Notes: generated by a model not told the origin, from the letters alone. A stretch of DNA of 64,000 nt from Artocarpus heterophyllus (GCA_025403435.1 CM046350.1:18821274-18885273), one strand, 5' to 3'. Counted from the first letter of the stretch, positions 24,265-36,900 are shown. Translations and numbers: made by a program.

Positions 24265-24265
24265 T
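23780..24265. other. Pyrimidine-rich leader-like stretch ending in a 24-base poly-T
   Basis: A strong T/C strand bias with TCTCTC runs resembles plant 5' leaders. ORFs on both strands (23774-24184 plus, 23836-24114 minus) are low complexity, and neither leads into a recognisable protein. A poly-T of about 24 bases lies at 24242-24265. Confidence 0.35.
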
Positions 24266-24348
24266 CTGTTTGTCTGCTTCTGATTTTTCTGGATTCTTCT
24301 AATTCCTTGTTGCTCTGGTAAAGTTTGACGATAACATAATTCTAACGT

Positions 24349-24890
24349 TAGGCTGTTTTGGCAAAGCTAATTATTAAAAAAAATAAAATTATAATAAAAA
24401 TAATTTTTATTGATGATTAAAAACAAAAAAAGTCAATTAAAAATATACTATTATCTATATCTTTTTTTCCTTTGATATATTAAAATTTTCTTTAAAAATT
24501 TTAACAATTTTCTTTCATACTCAAAAAATACTTTGCAATTTTATGAGGTGTAAATACCAATAAAAACTTTAAAAATATAAAAAAAATTATTAATACCATC
24601 AGATTTTTTTCTCATTGAAAATTTTGTTTTATATTTTTTGTTACATTGAATATACTTATGTTATATTTTTCACTAATATATATAATTTTTGAAACTTCAA
24701 AATACCTTTTTGGTGTGAAAAAAAATAAAAATTTGAAGAAAATTTTGGTATATAAAAAAAAAGATTCCAATAATATAATGGTTTTAATTGATTTTTTTAT
24801 TTTTAATCATCAATAAAATGCTATTTTTATTATAGTTTTAATTTTTATGATTATTTTTATAACTAAAATTACCAAAATACTATTGGCCCT
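24349..24890. mobile_element. Long-TIR MITE (about 540 bp)
   Basis: The left end (about 24351-24460) and the right end (about 24770-24890) are inverted copies of each other over roughly 100 bp. Both contain ATAAAAATA followed by TTTTATTGATGATTAAAAA and then TCAATTAAAA when read inward. The interior is almost pure A/T, with no ORF. The outermost bases (TTAGGC and AGGGCC) match only partly, so the exact ends and target duplication are not resolved. Confidence 0.7.
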
Positions 24891-24915
24891 AAAGTTTCAT
24901 CAGTAAAATTAATTT

Positions 24916-26425
24916 TGATTTTGATGATAACAAAAAAATTTTTTGTTTATATATATGTATTATGCAAAAATGGTTAATAAATCTCTTGAGTTTTGTTAAG
25001 TTTAAAATCATAGCAAATCAAAAGAAGCAAACTCAACATCGCAAGAACAATCAAGGATTGGAATCGAAAGTGGAAAGGACTCACGAAAACTTGAAGATCA
25101 CAAGAATTTATTTTTTCTAAGTCTTTGTGTAAGTGAACAATAATCTTAAAGTATATAGTTTATGCAAAGCTCAAATCACACAAACACTTGCATTCATAAA
25201 CGTTTTACAAATTACACAAGTGTTTTTAAACTTGAGAAACTATTTTTCTTAAATGTGTTTAATCTAAAATTGTTTTCATATTTAAACTTTGCATCTAAAA
25301 TGCTGACTTAAAATTTCACAAAAAGTGCACACAAATCTAATTGGCATAACTTTACAAAAACTGTATTTTAAAACAAAGTTTCGGGAAGCTCTGTCCAGCA
25401 GAACCAGCCTACCAACCATTTCACATCGACCTATCAGTTACACGAGACAAAGAGCTGTTTTTTCAACTCTTTTTCGCCCTTTCGGTTTTCGAAATTGGCC
25501 CATCGAATTCCCTCCTTCAACCCGCTTGTTATGTATTAGAGAAAGCATGTTTTTCATGCTATCTGAAGGCTTGCCAGTCCTTTGGATCAGCCAATCGGCT
25601 ATGCCCACCAGCCTGTCGATGGTCCTATTTTGGCCTGCCGATCATATGACTATTGGAGCTATTTTGGCCTGATTTCAAATTTTGGCCTGCTGGTTTTTGT
25701 TTCCAACCCACTAGCCAGTCTGTAACTGCTAGTTTCCTGACCATTAAGAATATGTCTTTAAGGGCTATGTTGAGCCAAAATTGATATTTTAAAGGTTCTT
25801 TTAGACCAAAGAGGATATAAATACCCCTCCATTCAATGTGTTCATCGCCAAGCATAAATTGAGTCTTTCTCACATTGTTATAATCATAAGCATTCATTCC
25901 TTACACTTTTGAGCTTACATGTTCTATATTCTTTCTTGAAAGTTGCTCACATCCTCCAAATAAGCTTTTATCTTATATTTATCATTTTCGGAGAGTTTAT
26001 TTTTTAACTGAGCCAAATATTTCATACTCATCCTTTAAGCGTTAGGTTTCCAAGCCTTATAAATTGGGATTATTTGTTTGTCAATCTCCGTTGAAAATTG
26101 ACAATTGTAAGAGGAAGTGGTGAGCCTCGGCTAGACCAAGTCACTGTTGTTATACAAGGAGTGATCGTGCCCAAAAGGACGGTCATTATGGTGCAAGAGG
26201 TCGTGACAGTAAACGTAGGCATATTACCGAACTACTATAAATAGCGTTTGTATCCCTCTTTCCTTAAACTGTTTACTTTAATGCATTTATTGTTGCCTAC
26301 ATTATTTGTTATTATAATTTGTGTGTTTATTACTTGAGCAAATTTATCTAGAATTTTTTAATAATTGTAAGAAGTTTTAAAAATCTAATTTACCTCCCTC
26401 TTGGTTAGTCATTCTTGAACTAACA
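24916..26425 (+). repeat. Putative 5' LTR of the Sirevirus-like element
   Basis: The right boundary is set by CTAACA at 26420-26425, two bases before the primer site. The left boundary is set only by a TGATTTTGATGATAAC start seen in related LTRs and is uncertain by tens of bases. The LTR contains GGCCTGCCGATCAT-type GC-richer stretches at 25380-25720. No second copy exists in the window for confirmation. Confidence 0.55.
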
Positions 26426-26427
26426 AT

Positions 26428-26439
26428 TGATATCAGAGC
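26428..26439 (+). other. Primer-binding site, initiator-Met type
   Basis: TGATATCAGAGC differs by one base from TGGTATCAGAGC, which is complementary to the 3' end of plant initiator tRNA-Met. It lies two bases after the LTR end. Confidence 0.8.
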
Positions 26440-26485
26440 TAAAAGCTTGAACTTATTTTTGAAACAGATTTTACAATCTTGAGCA

Positions 26486-29400
26486 ATGGCTACTCAAAAT
26501 TCTCAAATTTCAAAAAGTCATGCCATAAATCGACCTCCTTTCTTTAATAGAGTTAATTATGATTATTGGAAAACCCATCGACCTTGAGCTTTAAGACATT
26601 ATTGAATTTGGTCCTTGTAAATAAATGAGAAAGGTTGAAGAGGTCTTTGTCCCAAAAGAGCATAAATAATATGATGACAAAAATAGAAGGAAAATGTCAT
26701 TGAATGCTTAAGCAGTTAATATATTATATTGTATATTAGATAGAAATAAATTTAATAGAGTCACTTCTTGCACATCTGCATAAGAAATATGGTGCACTTT
26801 AAAAGTTGTATATGAAAGCACAAATCAAGTCAAAGAGACCAAAATTAACTATCTCTTACATGATTGTGAAATGTTTAAGATGAAGGACCATGAAACCATT
26901 AGTGACATGTATACTAGATTTACGGATATTGTTAATGGTTTGGATTCCCTTGGTAGGACTTTTACTCAAAGTGAATTAGTAAGAAAATTGGTAAGATTCT
27001 TACCAAGCTCATGGTACATCAAGACGACCACTCTTGAAGAAGTTAAAGACTTTTCAAATTACCATTGGAAGAACTAGTCGGTTCTTTTATGACTCACGAG
27101 ATTATTAGAAGGCAAAATCAAGTAGAAGAAGAAGATAAAAAGAAGAAAGGAATAGCTTTGAAGGCCTCCATTTAGGATGATGAATATGACGAGGATAGTG
27201 AAGATGAAAGCCTTAATCTTAAGGACTTCGAAGAAATGGCGATGTTTGTGAAAAAAATATAAAAAGTTCTATAGGAAATTTAACTGGAACAAAGGTACTA
27301 GAAGAAAAGAAGATCAAGGTGAGAAATCAAAAAAAGATGAGGTAATTTGTTATGATTGTAAAAAAAAAAAAAAAACCCAGTCATATAATACCGGATTATC
27401 CTCTTAAATAGAAAGGTGGAAAGAAGGGAATGAAGAAACATTTTCAAGAAACTTGGGATGAGCTTGAATCTGAAGACTGGGACGATGAAAAGTCAAAAGA
27501 AGTCACTAACATGTGCTTCATGGTTGTAGACGACAATGAACAGGTAAGTTCTCTTGACTCCTCCATTGATGAAAATAATGATATTGATATGATAGAATTA
27601 TCTAAAGCTTTTGATGAACTACATGAAGATTATACAAAATTGGCTCTTAGAAATTTTATGCTTAAGAGGAAAATGTCCACTCTTTTAGAAGAAATTGATT
27701 TATTGAAAATTGAAAATTGAAAAATTTAAAAGTGATGTTTTAGTTGTAGAGAATGCATATTTAAAAGAACAAGTTGATGATGTAACAAAATAGTTTAAAA
27801 TTTACTAACGGCAAGAAAAAATTTTGAATTAATGCTTGGTGAACAACGTTGCGTTTTTAACAAAGGTGGTTTCATATATAAGCCAAACATTGATCAAAAA
27901 TATTTTAAAAGTTATTTTGTTAAGGCATCAACTAGTAATAGTAACTAAAAAAATATATGCATATATTGTAATCAAGATGGACATACCTCATTTTATTGTT
28001 CCATTAAGAAAAATGCATATTTTGGAGTTAAACAAAAATGGATTCCTAAAACTTTGAAAACTAACTTAAATAGACCCAAAGATATATGGGTGCCAAAAAT
28101 CAAAAACTAAGTTATTTTTATAGGCACTAAAGAAGCTGAAGGCTAAGTGGTTTCTAGATAGTAGTTGTTCAAAACATATAACAGAAGATCTCTCACTCTT
28201 CTCAAACTTCATTAGAAGAATGGTGGTCATGTCATCTTTGAAGACAATGCCAAAAGAAAAATTCTTGGTATAGGCGATATTGGTAATGGCACTTCTCTTC
28301 TTATTTAAAATGTTTTTCTTGTTGATAATTTAAAGCATAATTTACTTAGTATTAGTCAATTCTATGATAATAGATATAAGGTTACTTCTGAATCTAGATG
28401 TTTGATTGAAAATATTTGCCATGGTGAGGTTATTTTCATTGGTGATCGAAATGAAAAGGTTTATACAATTGATGTTGAAACATGTTCAAGCCAAAATCAA
28501 TGTCTTTCGGTCTTAAATGATAAAACATGGTTTTGGCATAGAAGGCTTGGACATGCTAGCATGCATTTACTTTCAAAAATTTCTCGCAAAGATCTTGTTC
28601 AGGGTTTGCCAAAATAGCAATCTCAAAAAGACAAAATTTGTGAAGCATGTCAATTTGGAAAACAAGTTAGAACTTTTTTTAAATTTATTTCTGAAATTCC
28701 TACCACTAGACCTTTTCAAAATTTACAAATGAATTTATTTGGTCATTCGAGAAGAACAAGTCTATGTGGTAAACACCATGCCTTTGTCATTGTTGATGAT
28801 TTTTAAGATTTACTTTGATTTTATTTTTGGCAAATAAAAATGATGCTTTGAAAACAATACTTTTGCAAAAGAGTACAAAATGAACAAGGCTACGTGATTA
28901 CTTCAATTAGAAGTGACCATAGAGGCGAGTTCGATAGTGATGCCTTTGAACTATTTTGCAATGAAGAAGGCAATGAACATAATTTTTTGAGACCAAGAAC
29001 TTCTCAACAAAAAATAGAGTCTTACAAGAAATGGTTAGGACTATGTTTAATGAACATAGTTTACCCAAATTGTTATGGGCCAAACCCATTAAGACTGCAT
29101 GCTATGTTGTTAATAAAGTTCTTATTATGCCAAAAATGAATAAAATTCTATATGAGCTTTGGAAGGTTATAAAACCCAATATCGGCTATTTTAAGGTCTT
29201 TAGATGCAAATGTTTTATTTTAAACACTAAAGATAATTTAGGAAAATTTAATTCAAAATCCGATATTGGCACTTTCCTTAGTTATTCTACTTCTAGCAAA
29301 GCTTATAGAGTGTTTAATAAAAAAAACTCTTGTTGTAGAAGAAACAATGCATGTTGTATTTGATGAAATTTCTCTGTCAAGAAAGTAAAAGATGATGATG

Positions 29401-30077
29401 ATTTAGGTTTAGAACATCAAATGAAGAATCTAAAGATCAAAGACAAAGAGGTTTAATAAAGTCCAAACATCTCTTAATAAATTATCTCTCAACCAACTCA
29501 ACAATCACAACAAGATCAACATAAACCGAAGTATTCACAAGATAAGCATACCTCACGTTTATTACCAAAAGATTGGAGGTATCATCTTTATCATCCTAAA
29601 ACCAATACTATTACTCATGATAATCTAACTTATAGGGTGAGAACTAGATCATCATTTAAAATATTTGCAACAATTTAGCTTTTCTTTCACAAATTGAACC
29701 AAAATATTTGAAAGATGCTAAAAATGATGAATTTTGAATTTTAGTTATGCAAGAAGAACTAAATCAATTTGAAAGAAATGATGCATGCGAACTTGTTCTT
29801 AGACCTAGTTCTCAATCCATAATTGATACTAAATGGGTATTTAGAAATATAAAAGATAAGCAAGGTGTTATTGTATGAAATAAGACTAGATTAGTTCCCC
29901 AAGGTTTCGATCAAGAAGAAGGTATTGATTATAAAGAAACCTTTGCATCAGTTGCTTTTTTAGAGTCTGTAAGAATGGTACTTGCTTTTGCATGCCACAA
30001 AGAGTTTACTATTTATCAAATGGGTGAAGACTTGATTATTGTTTATATTTATGTCAATGATATTGTTTTTGGTGCTA
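26486..30077 (+). pseudogene. Sirevirus-like gag-pol remnant
   Basis: Gag starts MATQNSQISKSHAINRPPFF at 26486 and continues with frameshifts. A zinc-knuckle remnant near 27350 has lost its pattern in a poly-A expansion. A second C-x2-C-x4-H-x4-C (CIYCNQDGHTSFYC) is intact near 27965-28006. The integrase zinc segment (WFWHRRLGHAS...CEACQFGK) lies at 28525-28670 and the core (SIRSDHRGEF) near 28905. The reverse transcriptase N-terminal part lies near 29800-30010. After IYQM at about 30020, roughly 100 codons are missing before DLIIVYIYVNDIVFGAT (about 30030-30077), where the canonical YVDD reads YVND. Many in-frame stops make it non-functional. Confidence 0.85.
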
Positions 30078-31290
30078 CGAGTTCGAGATCGAGGTTAAGG
30101 TCAGGATTCGAGACTAGTTTCAAGATTCAGGGTCGAAGTTAGGATTTAAGACTAGAGTTAGGATCGAGATTTAGAACCGAGGTTGAGGTTAGGATTCGAG
30201 ACTAGGGTCGAGATTTGGAACTAAGATTGGGGTCAGGATTGAGATTCGAGATTGGGGTTGAGGTTGTGATTCTTGATCCTGGTCTTGAATCCCGACCCTG
30301 ACCTCGGTTTTGAATCCCTACCTCAACCCTGATCCTAAATCCTAATCCCAACCTCTATCCTGAATTTTTACCTCGACCCCGAGTTTGGTCCTAAATCCTA
30401 ACCTCGACTCTGGTCCTAAATCCCGACAAATCCTAACCCCTACCTCGGCCTCAGCCTCGAATCTTGACCCCAAATCTCAACCCCGACCTTGGTCTTGAAT
30501 CCTAAATCTAACTCTGGTCCTAAATCCTGACCCCCCTGATCCTAGTCCTAAATCATGAATCTGACCAACCTAGGTCCAAAATACCGACCTTAACCTCGAC
30601 CCTAGTCTTGAATTTTTGAATCTCGACCGTGACCCTGGTTCCAATCATGACCCCAACTCTGACCTGAAATCTTGATTCTGACCTCAGTTTTGAAATCTCA
30701 ACAATAACTTTGATCCCATACCCCGAGTTTCGACCTTGGTCCCTAATCCGGATTCTTAGTTCTACCCCAATCCAGAATCCCAACCTCATTCTTAGTCCTG
30801 AACTCAACCCTAACCCCTATCTAGAATCTTGGACCTAAATTTTGACCCCAATCCCGACCCCAAATCCAATGTCGAATCCTGACCTTGGTGTTGAATCCCG
30901 ACCTTGAATCTTGATATCGACCTTGTTCTCAAACCCTGACCCCGATCCCGAATCCTAAATTTTGACCCTAACTCTAGTTTCGAGATCTCGGTCTGATCTT
31001 GACCCGACCCCAGTTTCAAATCCTAGCCCAAGCCTTGAATCCTCACCCCGATTGCGGTCTTGAATCTTGACCCTAACACAAACCTTGAAACCTGACCGCG
31101 ACCTTGGTTTCGAATTCCAACTTCGACCCCAGCCCTAGACCTGGTCTCGAATCTTGACTCCAAGTGTGAATCTCGACCCCGACCTTGGTTCTAAATCTCG
31201 GCCTCGAATCTCAACCCTAACCTTGAATCCTGATGCCGACCTCGAACCATGACCCCTGCCCTAGACCGCGATCATAAATCTCACTTTAAA
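30078..31290. repeat. Degenerate minisatellite with a strand-polarity switch
   Basis: Up to about 30260 the plus strand is purine-rich (GGTCGAGATTTGG, GAGGTTAGGATTCGAGAC). From about 30265 to 31290 it is the complementary pyrimidine-rich form (GAATCCCGACCCTGACCTCG, GGTCCTAAATCC). The underlying step is about 6 bp with a higher order near 18-24 bp (GGTCTTGAATCCTGACCCCG-like). Copies are highly degenerate. The minus-strand ORFs inside (30553-30807, 30810-31019) are repeat-encoded low complexity. Confidence 0.85.
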
Positions 31291-31396
31291 ACTTCGACTT
31301 CTATATCAATTTTTAGTACATTTTAAATTTTTGATTGGTTTATTAATACATACTTTTAGTTTAAATTATATAATACTGTCTAATTCGGAGGTTTTT

Positions 31397-31545
31397 GGTC
31401 GTGTTTGATATCACAACCTGTATTGTATTAATTTTTGATTTTGTATTAAATAATACAATACATGGATGTCACTAAACATTGTATTATTTTTATATGACAC
31501 AATGTGGTGGGCTAATACAGCGTACCCAACGTGCCCTTAACTTTT
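31397..31545. mobile_element. Possible MITE
   Basis: The left end GGTCGTGTTTGATATCACAA...CTGTATTGTATTA and the reverse complement of the right end (GGGCACGTTGGGTACG...CTGTATTAGCC) are imperfect inverted repeats. Palindromic AATACAATACA and TGTATTATTT segments lie inside. No target duplication was verified. Confidence 0.45.
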
Positions 31546-31559
31546 ATCTTTCCCTCCTT

Positions 31560-33068
31560 GTTTTTTCTTTTTTCTTTTTTGTTAAAGGTTACTCTACAAT
31601 CCAATAGCTAAAAATTTGCAATGTTCTTTTTCAAAAATACTTTTTTTTTAATCTCATTTTGTCATTTTTATTAAACAAAATTTTTTTCCTATCACCATTC
31701 ATCTTAGCAAATATAATAATGTTAATAACGTGTTAACAACCATATAAGACCTCCATTACTTAAAAAAAAAAAAAGCCAAAAAATAATAAAATAGGTTTCA
31801 AAACTTTAACGCCGCATAGAAGTTATAAAACTATTCCCACGTATATCGTACATTACACCTAATTGGTCTATAGCTAGTATATAAGTTTAAAAGTGAATCA
31901 ATGTTTTCAACCAAAACGTTGTCGACGCGTAGCATTTTTTCCCGTTGGGTCTTACGGTGCCTCCCCCCTCTCTTGCTTTCATTTGCGGTTGGACTTCCTC
32001 TGCTTCTCCCATTTTTCCCACTCTATTTTCTCCCTTGATTGATTGGTTTCTCGGCGCCATTTATCTTCTAAGTTGTTGTCTTCTTCTTATGGTCTTTTAT
32101 TTTGAGAAATTGTTTGTTTATGATGCTTTAATTTATTGGGTATTAAGAAGAATTAGGGATTACGTAATTTAGGAGCAAATTACTCACAAATTTTATAGCT
32201 CAAAGAAAAGAAAACCGCCTTCATTAGGGTTTGATACGTTTTCAAGGGGTTATGTTTGTCTTAGAAAGAGCAAAATGGTGGATCCACATCTCTCTCTTTC
32301 TTCCCCTTTCCTTTTTTTTTTTTCTTTTGTTGTAATTTGTCCTGATCCTTCATCCACTTCTGTAGCCTGATCATCTCTTACTCTACAATTTTTTTTCTTT
32401 GCTTTTTACATCTCGCTTGTTTCTCTACCCGATTGTTCTTACTGTTTGTTTGTTTTAACATATATATTCTTTATTTTTTTGGCGCCATTTACCTACTCTT
32501 CATCATAGATGTTTGTTTTCTCAAGTTTTCCCTTCCCTGCTCTTTTTTTTTTTTCAAGATTTGAGGATATTGCTTACCTTAGGCTTTTGTTGCTTCAATT
32601 TGATTTCTAAGTGTATTTGTTCTTTTTTTTTTGGTTGATTTTATGGTTGTAGAACATCTGGCGAGATAGTTTATATGAACCGTAGACTACTGAACTTGCG
32701 TTAGATGTTTGTACCTAGTTCATTGAGATTTCAATGTAGTCAAAAGAGCTTTATTTTTCCCCTTAATTTCACAGCAATTCAAAGGAACTGAAACAAATTT
32801 AATTAGGTGCTAGGAGTTATAGACTGGTTAGTTAACTTTATGAGGAGTTTGTTGCTTGGGAACTAAATTTAAACAATATATATATATATATATATTTATT
32901 TATTTATTTATTTTAGAAGATTTGATTAGAGTGTTCTAAGGTTCCGTAAAGTGAGAAGGAGATTCGTCTATAAGTCGGTAAGAGAAAACATTGCATTGGT
33001 TAGGGGAAGTTTTGCTTACAAAATAGGCACAAATAAATTATTAGACCAACCAATAGTCGCTGGTGTTA
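31560..33068. other. Intergenic or leader-like stretch, no supported gene
   Basis: Pyrimidine-rich runs (CTCTCTCTTTCTTCCCC near 32290) and a (TA)n tract at 32875-32895 precede the cysteine-protease relic on the same strand. This could be its old promoter, leader and first intron. The ORF at 31945-32172 has no recognisable domain. Confidence 0.4.
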
Positions 33069-33670
33069 ATGGCTCGATTTATTCAGTATATGTGTCGATG
33101 TCGGTCATTGACTAGCATCCATATTGTTGTGAAGATGTCTCTTCAAAGCCAATATTTTCAAAGACTCTACAAATCAAAGGTAAACGCGCTAAGTGAATGT
33201 TCTTTGGCTTCAGATTTATTTTCATCACTACATCTTTTTCTATAGTTGCCTGAGTCTGTTGACCTTAGACCCAATCGTGGAGGTCACAGTGTTTTCAATC
33301 AAGGACCTCATGGCAAGTACAAAACTCTAGAGATATACTTTCAATTATTTTTTTTCTCATATTACACGTGGAATTAACAATTTTTGTTAACTTTTTTATT
33401 TTAAGAAATAAGCAGCCACTTGCTCAGTATGTTCAATCGTTGATTGTGTAGAAGCTCGAGAGCGGTTGATAGAGGAAGTGAAGAGTGAAGATATTGAGCA
33501 ATTTTTGCTGTAGGAAGTTGTACATTTCTTTGCTCAATATGAGGCACGAGGTTACAGACTTGGGCTATATGAAGAATATGATACACCCTGGTGCGCATTG
33601 CAGATGTCTTTTGTTGCTCATTATGTCCTTGTAAATGGGCCAACAAAGCTTGAAGAGTCCCCATGTCATG
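33069..33670 (+). pseudogene. Papain-type (C1A) cysteine protease fragment, degraded
   Basis: Three pieces join in frame. 33069-33179 starts MARFIQYM and ends before GTAAAC. 33246-33312 encodes LPESVDLR...VFNQGPH. 33416-33670 encodes ATCSVCSIV...VEARERL...LQEVVHF...YVLVNGPTKLEE. This follows the papain order: the LPxSVDWR mature start, the NQGxCGSCWAFS active site, the ExR helix, LSxQELVDC and the AFxYVxxNG segment. The putative catalytic Cys survives as ATCS, but the neighbouring Cys and Trp are changed, a TAG interrupts at 33511-33513, and the intron after 33312 starts GC. The His and Asn parts of the catalytic site are absent; a LINE begins within about 280 bp. The match is by pattern only, without a search. 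Confidence 0.5.
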
Positions 33671-33944
33671 GTATATGACCACCGTGGTAGTTCAAATTTA
33701 GTTCTTGTAAGGTAAAATATACATTTTTTTTTTCATTTATATTTTTGTGTTTATGAAATACATATATCCTTAACTTTTTATTATTTTATTGTATCAGAGA
33801 GACAAGGTATTTCTTGAAGGTGTTAGTGTTGGAGTACTATATGGAGTCTTAGAAAATTGATATGCATAATTATGTGTGTGCTTTGTCTAAGTTCCATGTT
33901 GGAAATTTCCCAGAGAAGGGAGTTCATCAGCCTCTAGTAATATC

Positions 33945-36900
33945 CTTAAAAGGATTGGCAGAGTCCAAAAGGAGCTCAATTCTCTGTATAAAAAACCCTG
34001 TTTTGCTGAAAAGCTGAATTGTATTAGGAGAAAAGAGGCTGAGCTTGATTGTCTTTTAGGGCTTGAGGACTACCATTGGAGGCAGCGTGCCTGGGCAGAT
34101 TGGCTGAGTGGCAGGGATAGGAATTCAAAGTGTGCTCATGAGGGAATATCGTGTCGAAAAACCAGGAATGAGCTCAAGGGTATTGAGGATGAATCTGGTA
34201 AATGGGCTACGGATGGAGTTGAAACCTTGGGAGTTTTAACTTGGTACTTACGCAAAACTCTTTTCCACATCAAACCCCTAGGAGTCCACCATCAGTGCCG
34301 TGACTGACAACGTGAACCAGTGTCTTCCATCTGAGGCAAAGGGCAGTGACTGATGAGCTCTTCAATAGAAATGACGTTAGAATGGCTCTTTTCTCCACAG
34401 GCCCTACAAAAGCACCTGGTCCTGACGGCTTCCATGCCCTTTTTTATCAGAAATTCTGGGGCATTGTGGGCAATGATGTCACATGCGTTTGTTTGGAGGT
34501 TCTTAGTGGAAGGAAGTCAGCTGGTCTGTTGAATAGAACAAATATCATGCTCATCCCCAAGACAAAGAACCAGAGGAAGGTATCCTAGCATCGCCCTCTT
34601 AGCATGTGTAACGTCATTTTCAAGATCATTACAAAAGCTATTGCAAATGAAATTAAAACAATACTTTCTTTTATTATTTTAGAATTCCAAAGTTCCTTGT
34701 ACTGGGGAGGCTTATTTCCGACAATGTCATCACATCTTTTGAAATTTCACTCTAAATTTGCCGGAAAGTGAATGGCAAACAAGGTTCCATGGCCCTCAAG
34801 CTTGATATGAGAAAGGTGCATGACCGTGTAGAATAGTCTTTTCTTGACGCTATGCTTAAACGGCTGGGATGTATGGACTGACTTGTAGGAGTCATTATGG
34901 ACTGCATTTTCACTCCAATTTTCTCTTTTGTTTATTAATGGCCGCCAATGTGGTGAACTTTGTGCTAGTGGGGCCTAAGATAGGGATGTCCTCTCTCCTC
35001 ATACTTATTTTTTATTTGTGCCGAGGGTTTCTCAGCTTAATTCGCCAACAAGAACACCTTGGTTTCTTGGAGGGCTTTGCATGTGCTAGAGGAGTGCCTG
35101 AGGTAAGCCACTTATTTTTTGCAGATGACAGGGTTATTTTTTGTAGGGTTAGCCCAGAGGATTGTGGAGCTATCCGTGATGCGTTGAAAAATTACGAGGA
35201 GGTATCCGTGGAGCTTAGGGAGCTGCTGGGAAGTGGCTCAAATCAGAACTTGGACACATACATGGGTCTTCTGTTCTTTATTGGGAGGGATAAAAAAGGA
35301 AAGCTTTCAACATAATTAAGGAGATAAGTCGGTAAAAAGCTGCAATTGTGGATGATGAAATTTTTTTTCCATCGGCAGGGAGAGAAATCTTTATTAAAGC
35401 AATGGTTCAAGCGGTTCCTACTTATACAATGAGCGTTTTCCAACTGCCTAAAGCGCTTGTTCACGAGCGCCAATCTTTGATATCCAATTTTCGGTGGGGT
35501 GGCTCAGGATGTAAGCGGAAAATTCATTGGATTAAATCGGGTCACATAATCAAAGCAAAAGTTCATGGCGGTTTGGGGTTTGGAGAACTTGAGAGTTTCA
35601 ACCAAGCTTTAGTTGCTAGCCAGGCTTATAGAATTCTTCAGTCTGTGGACTGTCTTATGGCGAAAGTACTTCGGGCCAAGTATTTCTTTAAGTCTGATTT
35701 TCTCGAAGCTATGCCAAAGAATAATTGTCGTACATGTGGAGGAGAATTTTATGGGGCTGGGATTTGATGGGTAAGGGTGTGAGGTGGGAAGTGGGCGTTG
35801 GTAGGTTCAACGCTTTTGAGAATCCGTGAAATCCGAGACCTAGCACTTTCAAGCCAATTACTAGAGCGCCTAATGATGGAGGCAGTTAGGCATCATCCGG
35901 TTTCCTCCCAATCGATGGTGATGCTATCCCAAGTATTCCCCTCAGCTCTCAGACTAGTTCTGATAGTATTAATTGGCATTATGATGAGAAGGGAGTGTAC
36001 ACTGTCCGACCAGGATTTTGGCTAGCAGTAAACAACAAAACGGAGGCTTCCCCTTCCAGTTCTAACTGTGAAAAGTAGTGGCGCAGACTGTGGAATCTCA
36101 AAATCCCAGGTAAAATCAAACAGTTTATTTGGCGCGCCTTCAATAATGGACTGCCAAAATTTGACAAACTCAGGAAGCGTGGGATTGACTGCGTACCTGT
36201 TTGTCCCTGCTGTAGTTCCAGGCCGGAGGATGTTCTTCATGCGATTTGGTTGTGTGACGGGGCTAAGAATTTGTGGTTATCGTCTTGTCTTAATCAATGG
36301 CTCTCCAAATGCACTCGGCGATCGTTTGCTGGACTTTCTTTGTCTCTGAACGAGGTGTTGAGAACTAAAAATCTTGAGCTTTTTTGTGTACTGGCTTGGT
36401 GGAGTTGGAATGAAAGGAGCGCATTGGCTCGTAATGAGGTTCCAAAATCTCAGGAGGATATGCTAGAAAAAGCAGGTTTACTCATTTCAGAATTTCAGAA
36501 ATGTCAAATTATAAACACTACTCCGAACTCTTCGCCAAGACCTATGCCTTCATCTTGGAAAGCCCCCTTGGGGTTTGCTAGAGTTGGACGCTGATGCTGC
36601 CGTGGTGAAAGGGAACAATTTTTTCTTTACCGGGGGCCCGATTCGAGACGCACTTGGGTTTCTTGCTGAGTGTCATGCTCTAGGGGATGGCCTATTATTT
36701 GCTGCTACTAATGGTTGGAATCTGGCTTCGCCCGAAACTGATGCCCAAAAGGTTGTTTCCTGTGTTGATAATCGCTGTTTAACCGAACTTCATGGCGTGA
36801 TCGTAAATGATACTTGCTCTCTCCTTTCTGAGTCTAGTTGCTCTTGTATTTTTAGCCCCCGCTCTACCATTGGGTTTGCCCATGCTCTGGCAGAATTTGG

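Larger units (their letters stand above)
24916..30077 (+). mobile_element. Decayed Sirevirus-like (Ty1/copia) element, 3' part missing
   Basis: A single LTR (about 24916-26425) is followed by an initiator-Met-type primer site and a gag-pol frame littered with stops, up to the reverse-transcriptase YVDD-type box. The sequence then changes abruptly to a minisatellite at about 30078. No polypurine tract or 3' LTR is present in the window. The gag/integrase wording and two separate Cys-His segments resemble SIRE/Maximus-type copia elements. It is old and cannot move. Confidence 0.8.

Noticed and set aside
30553..31019. Two Arg/Gly-rich minus-strand ORFs
   Set aside because: They are translations of the minisatellite itself, with repeating RIRDRGQG-type words and no start context or domain.
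30265..31290. Interstitial telomere-like repeat (CCCTAA/CCTAAATCC words)
   Set aside because: No run of two or more exact CCCTAAA units was found. The words are embedded in a wider degenerate GAATCCCGACC pattern.
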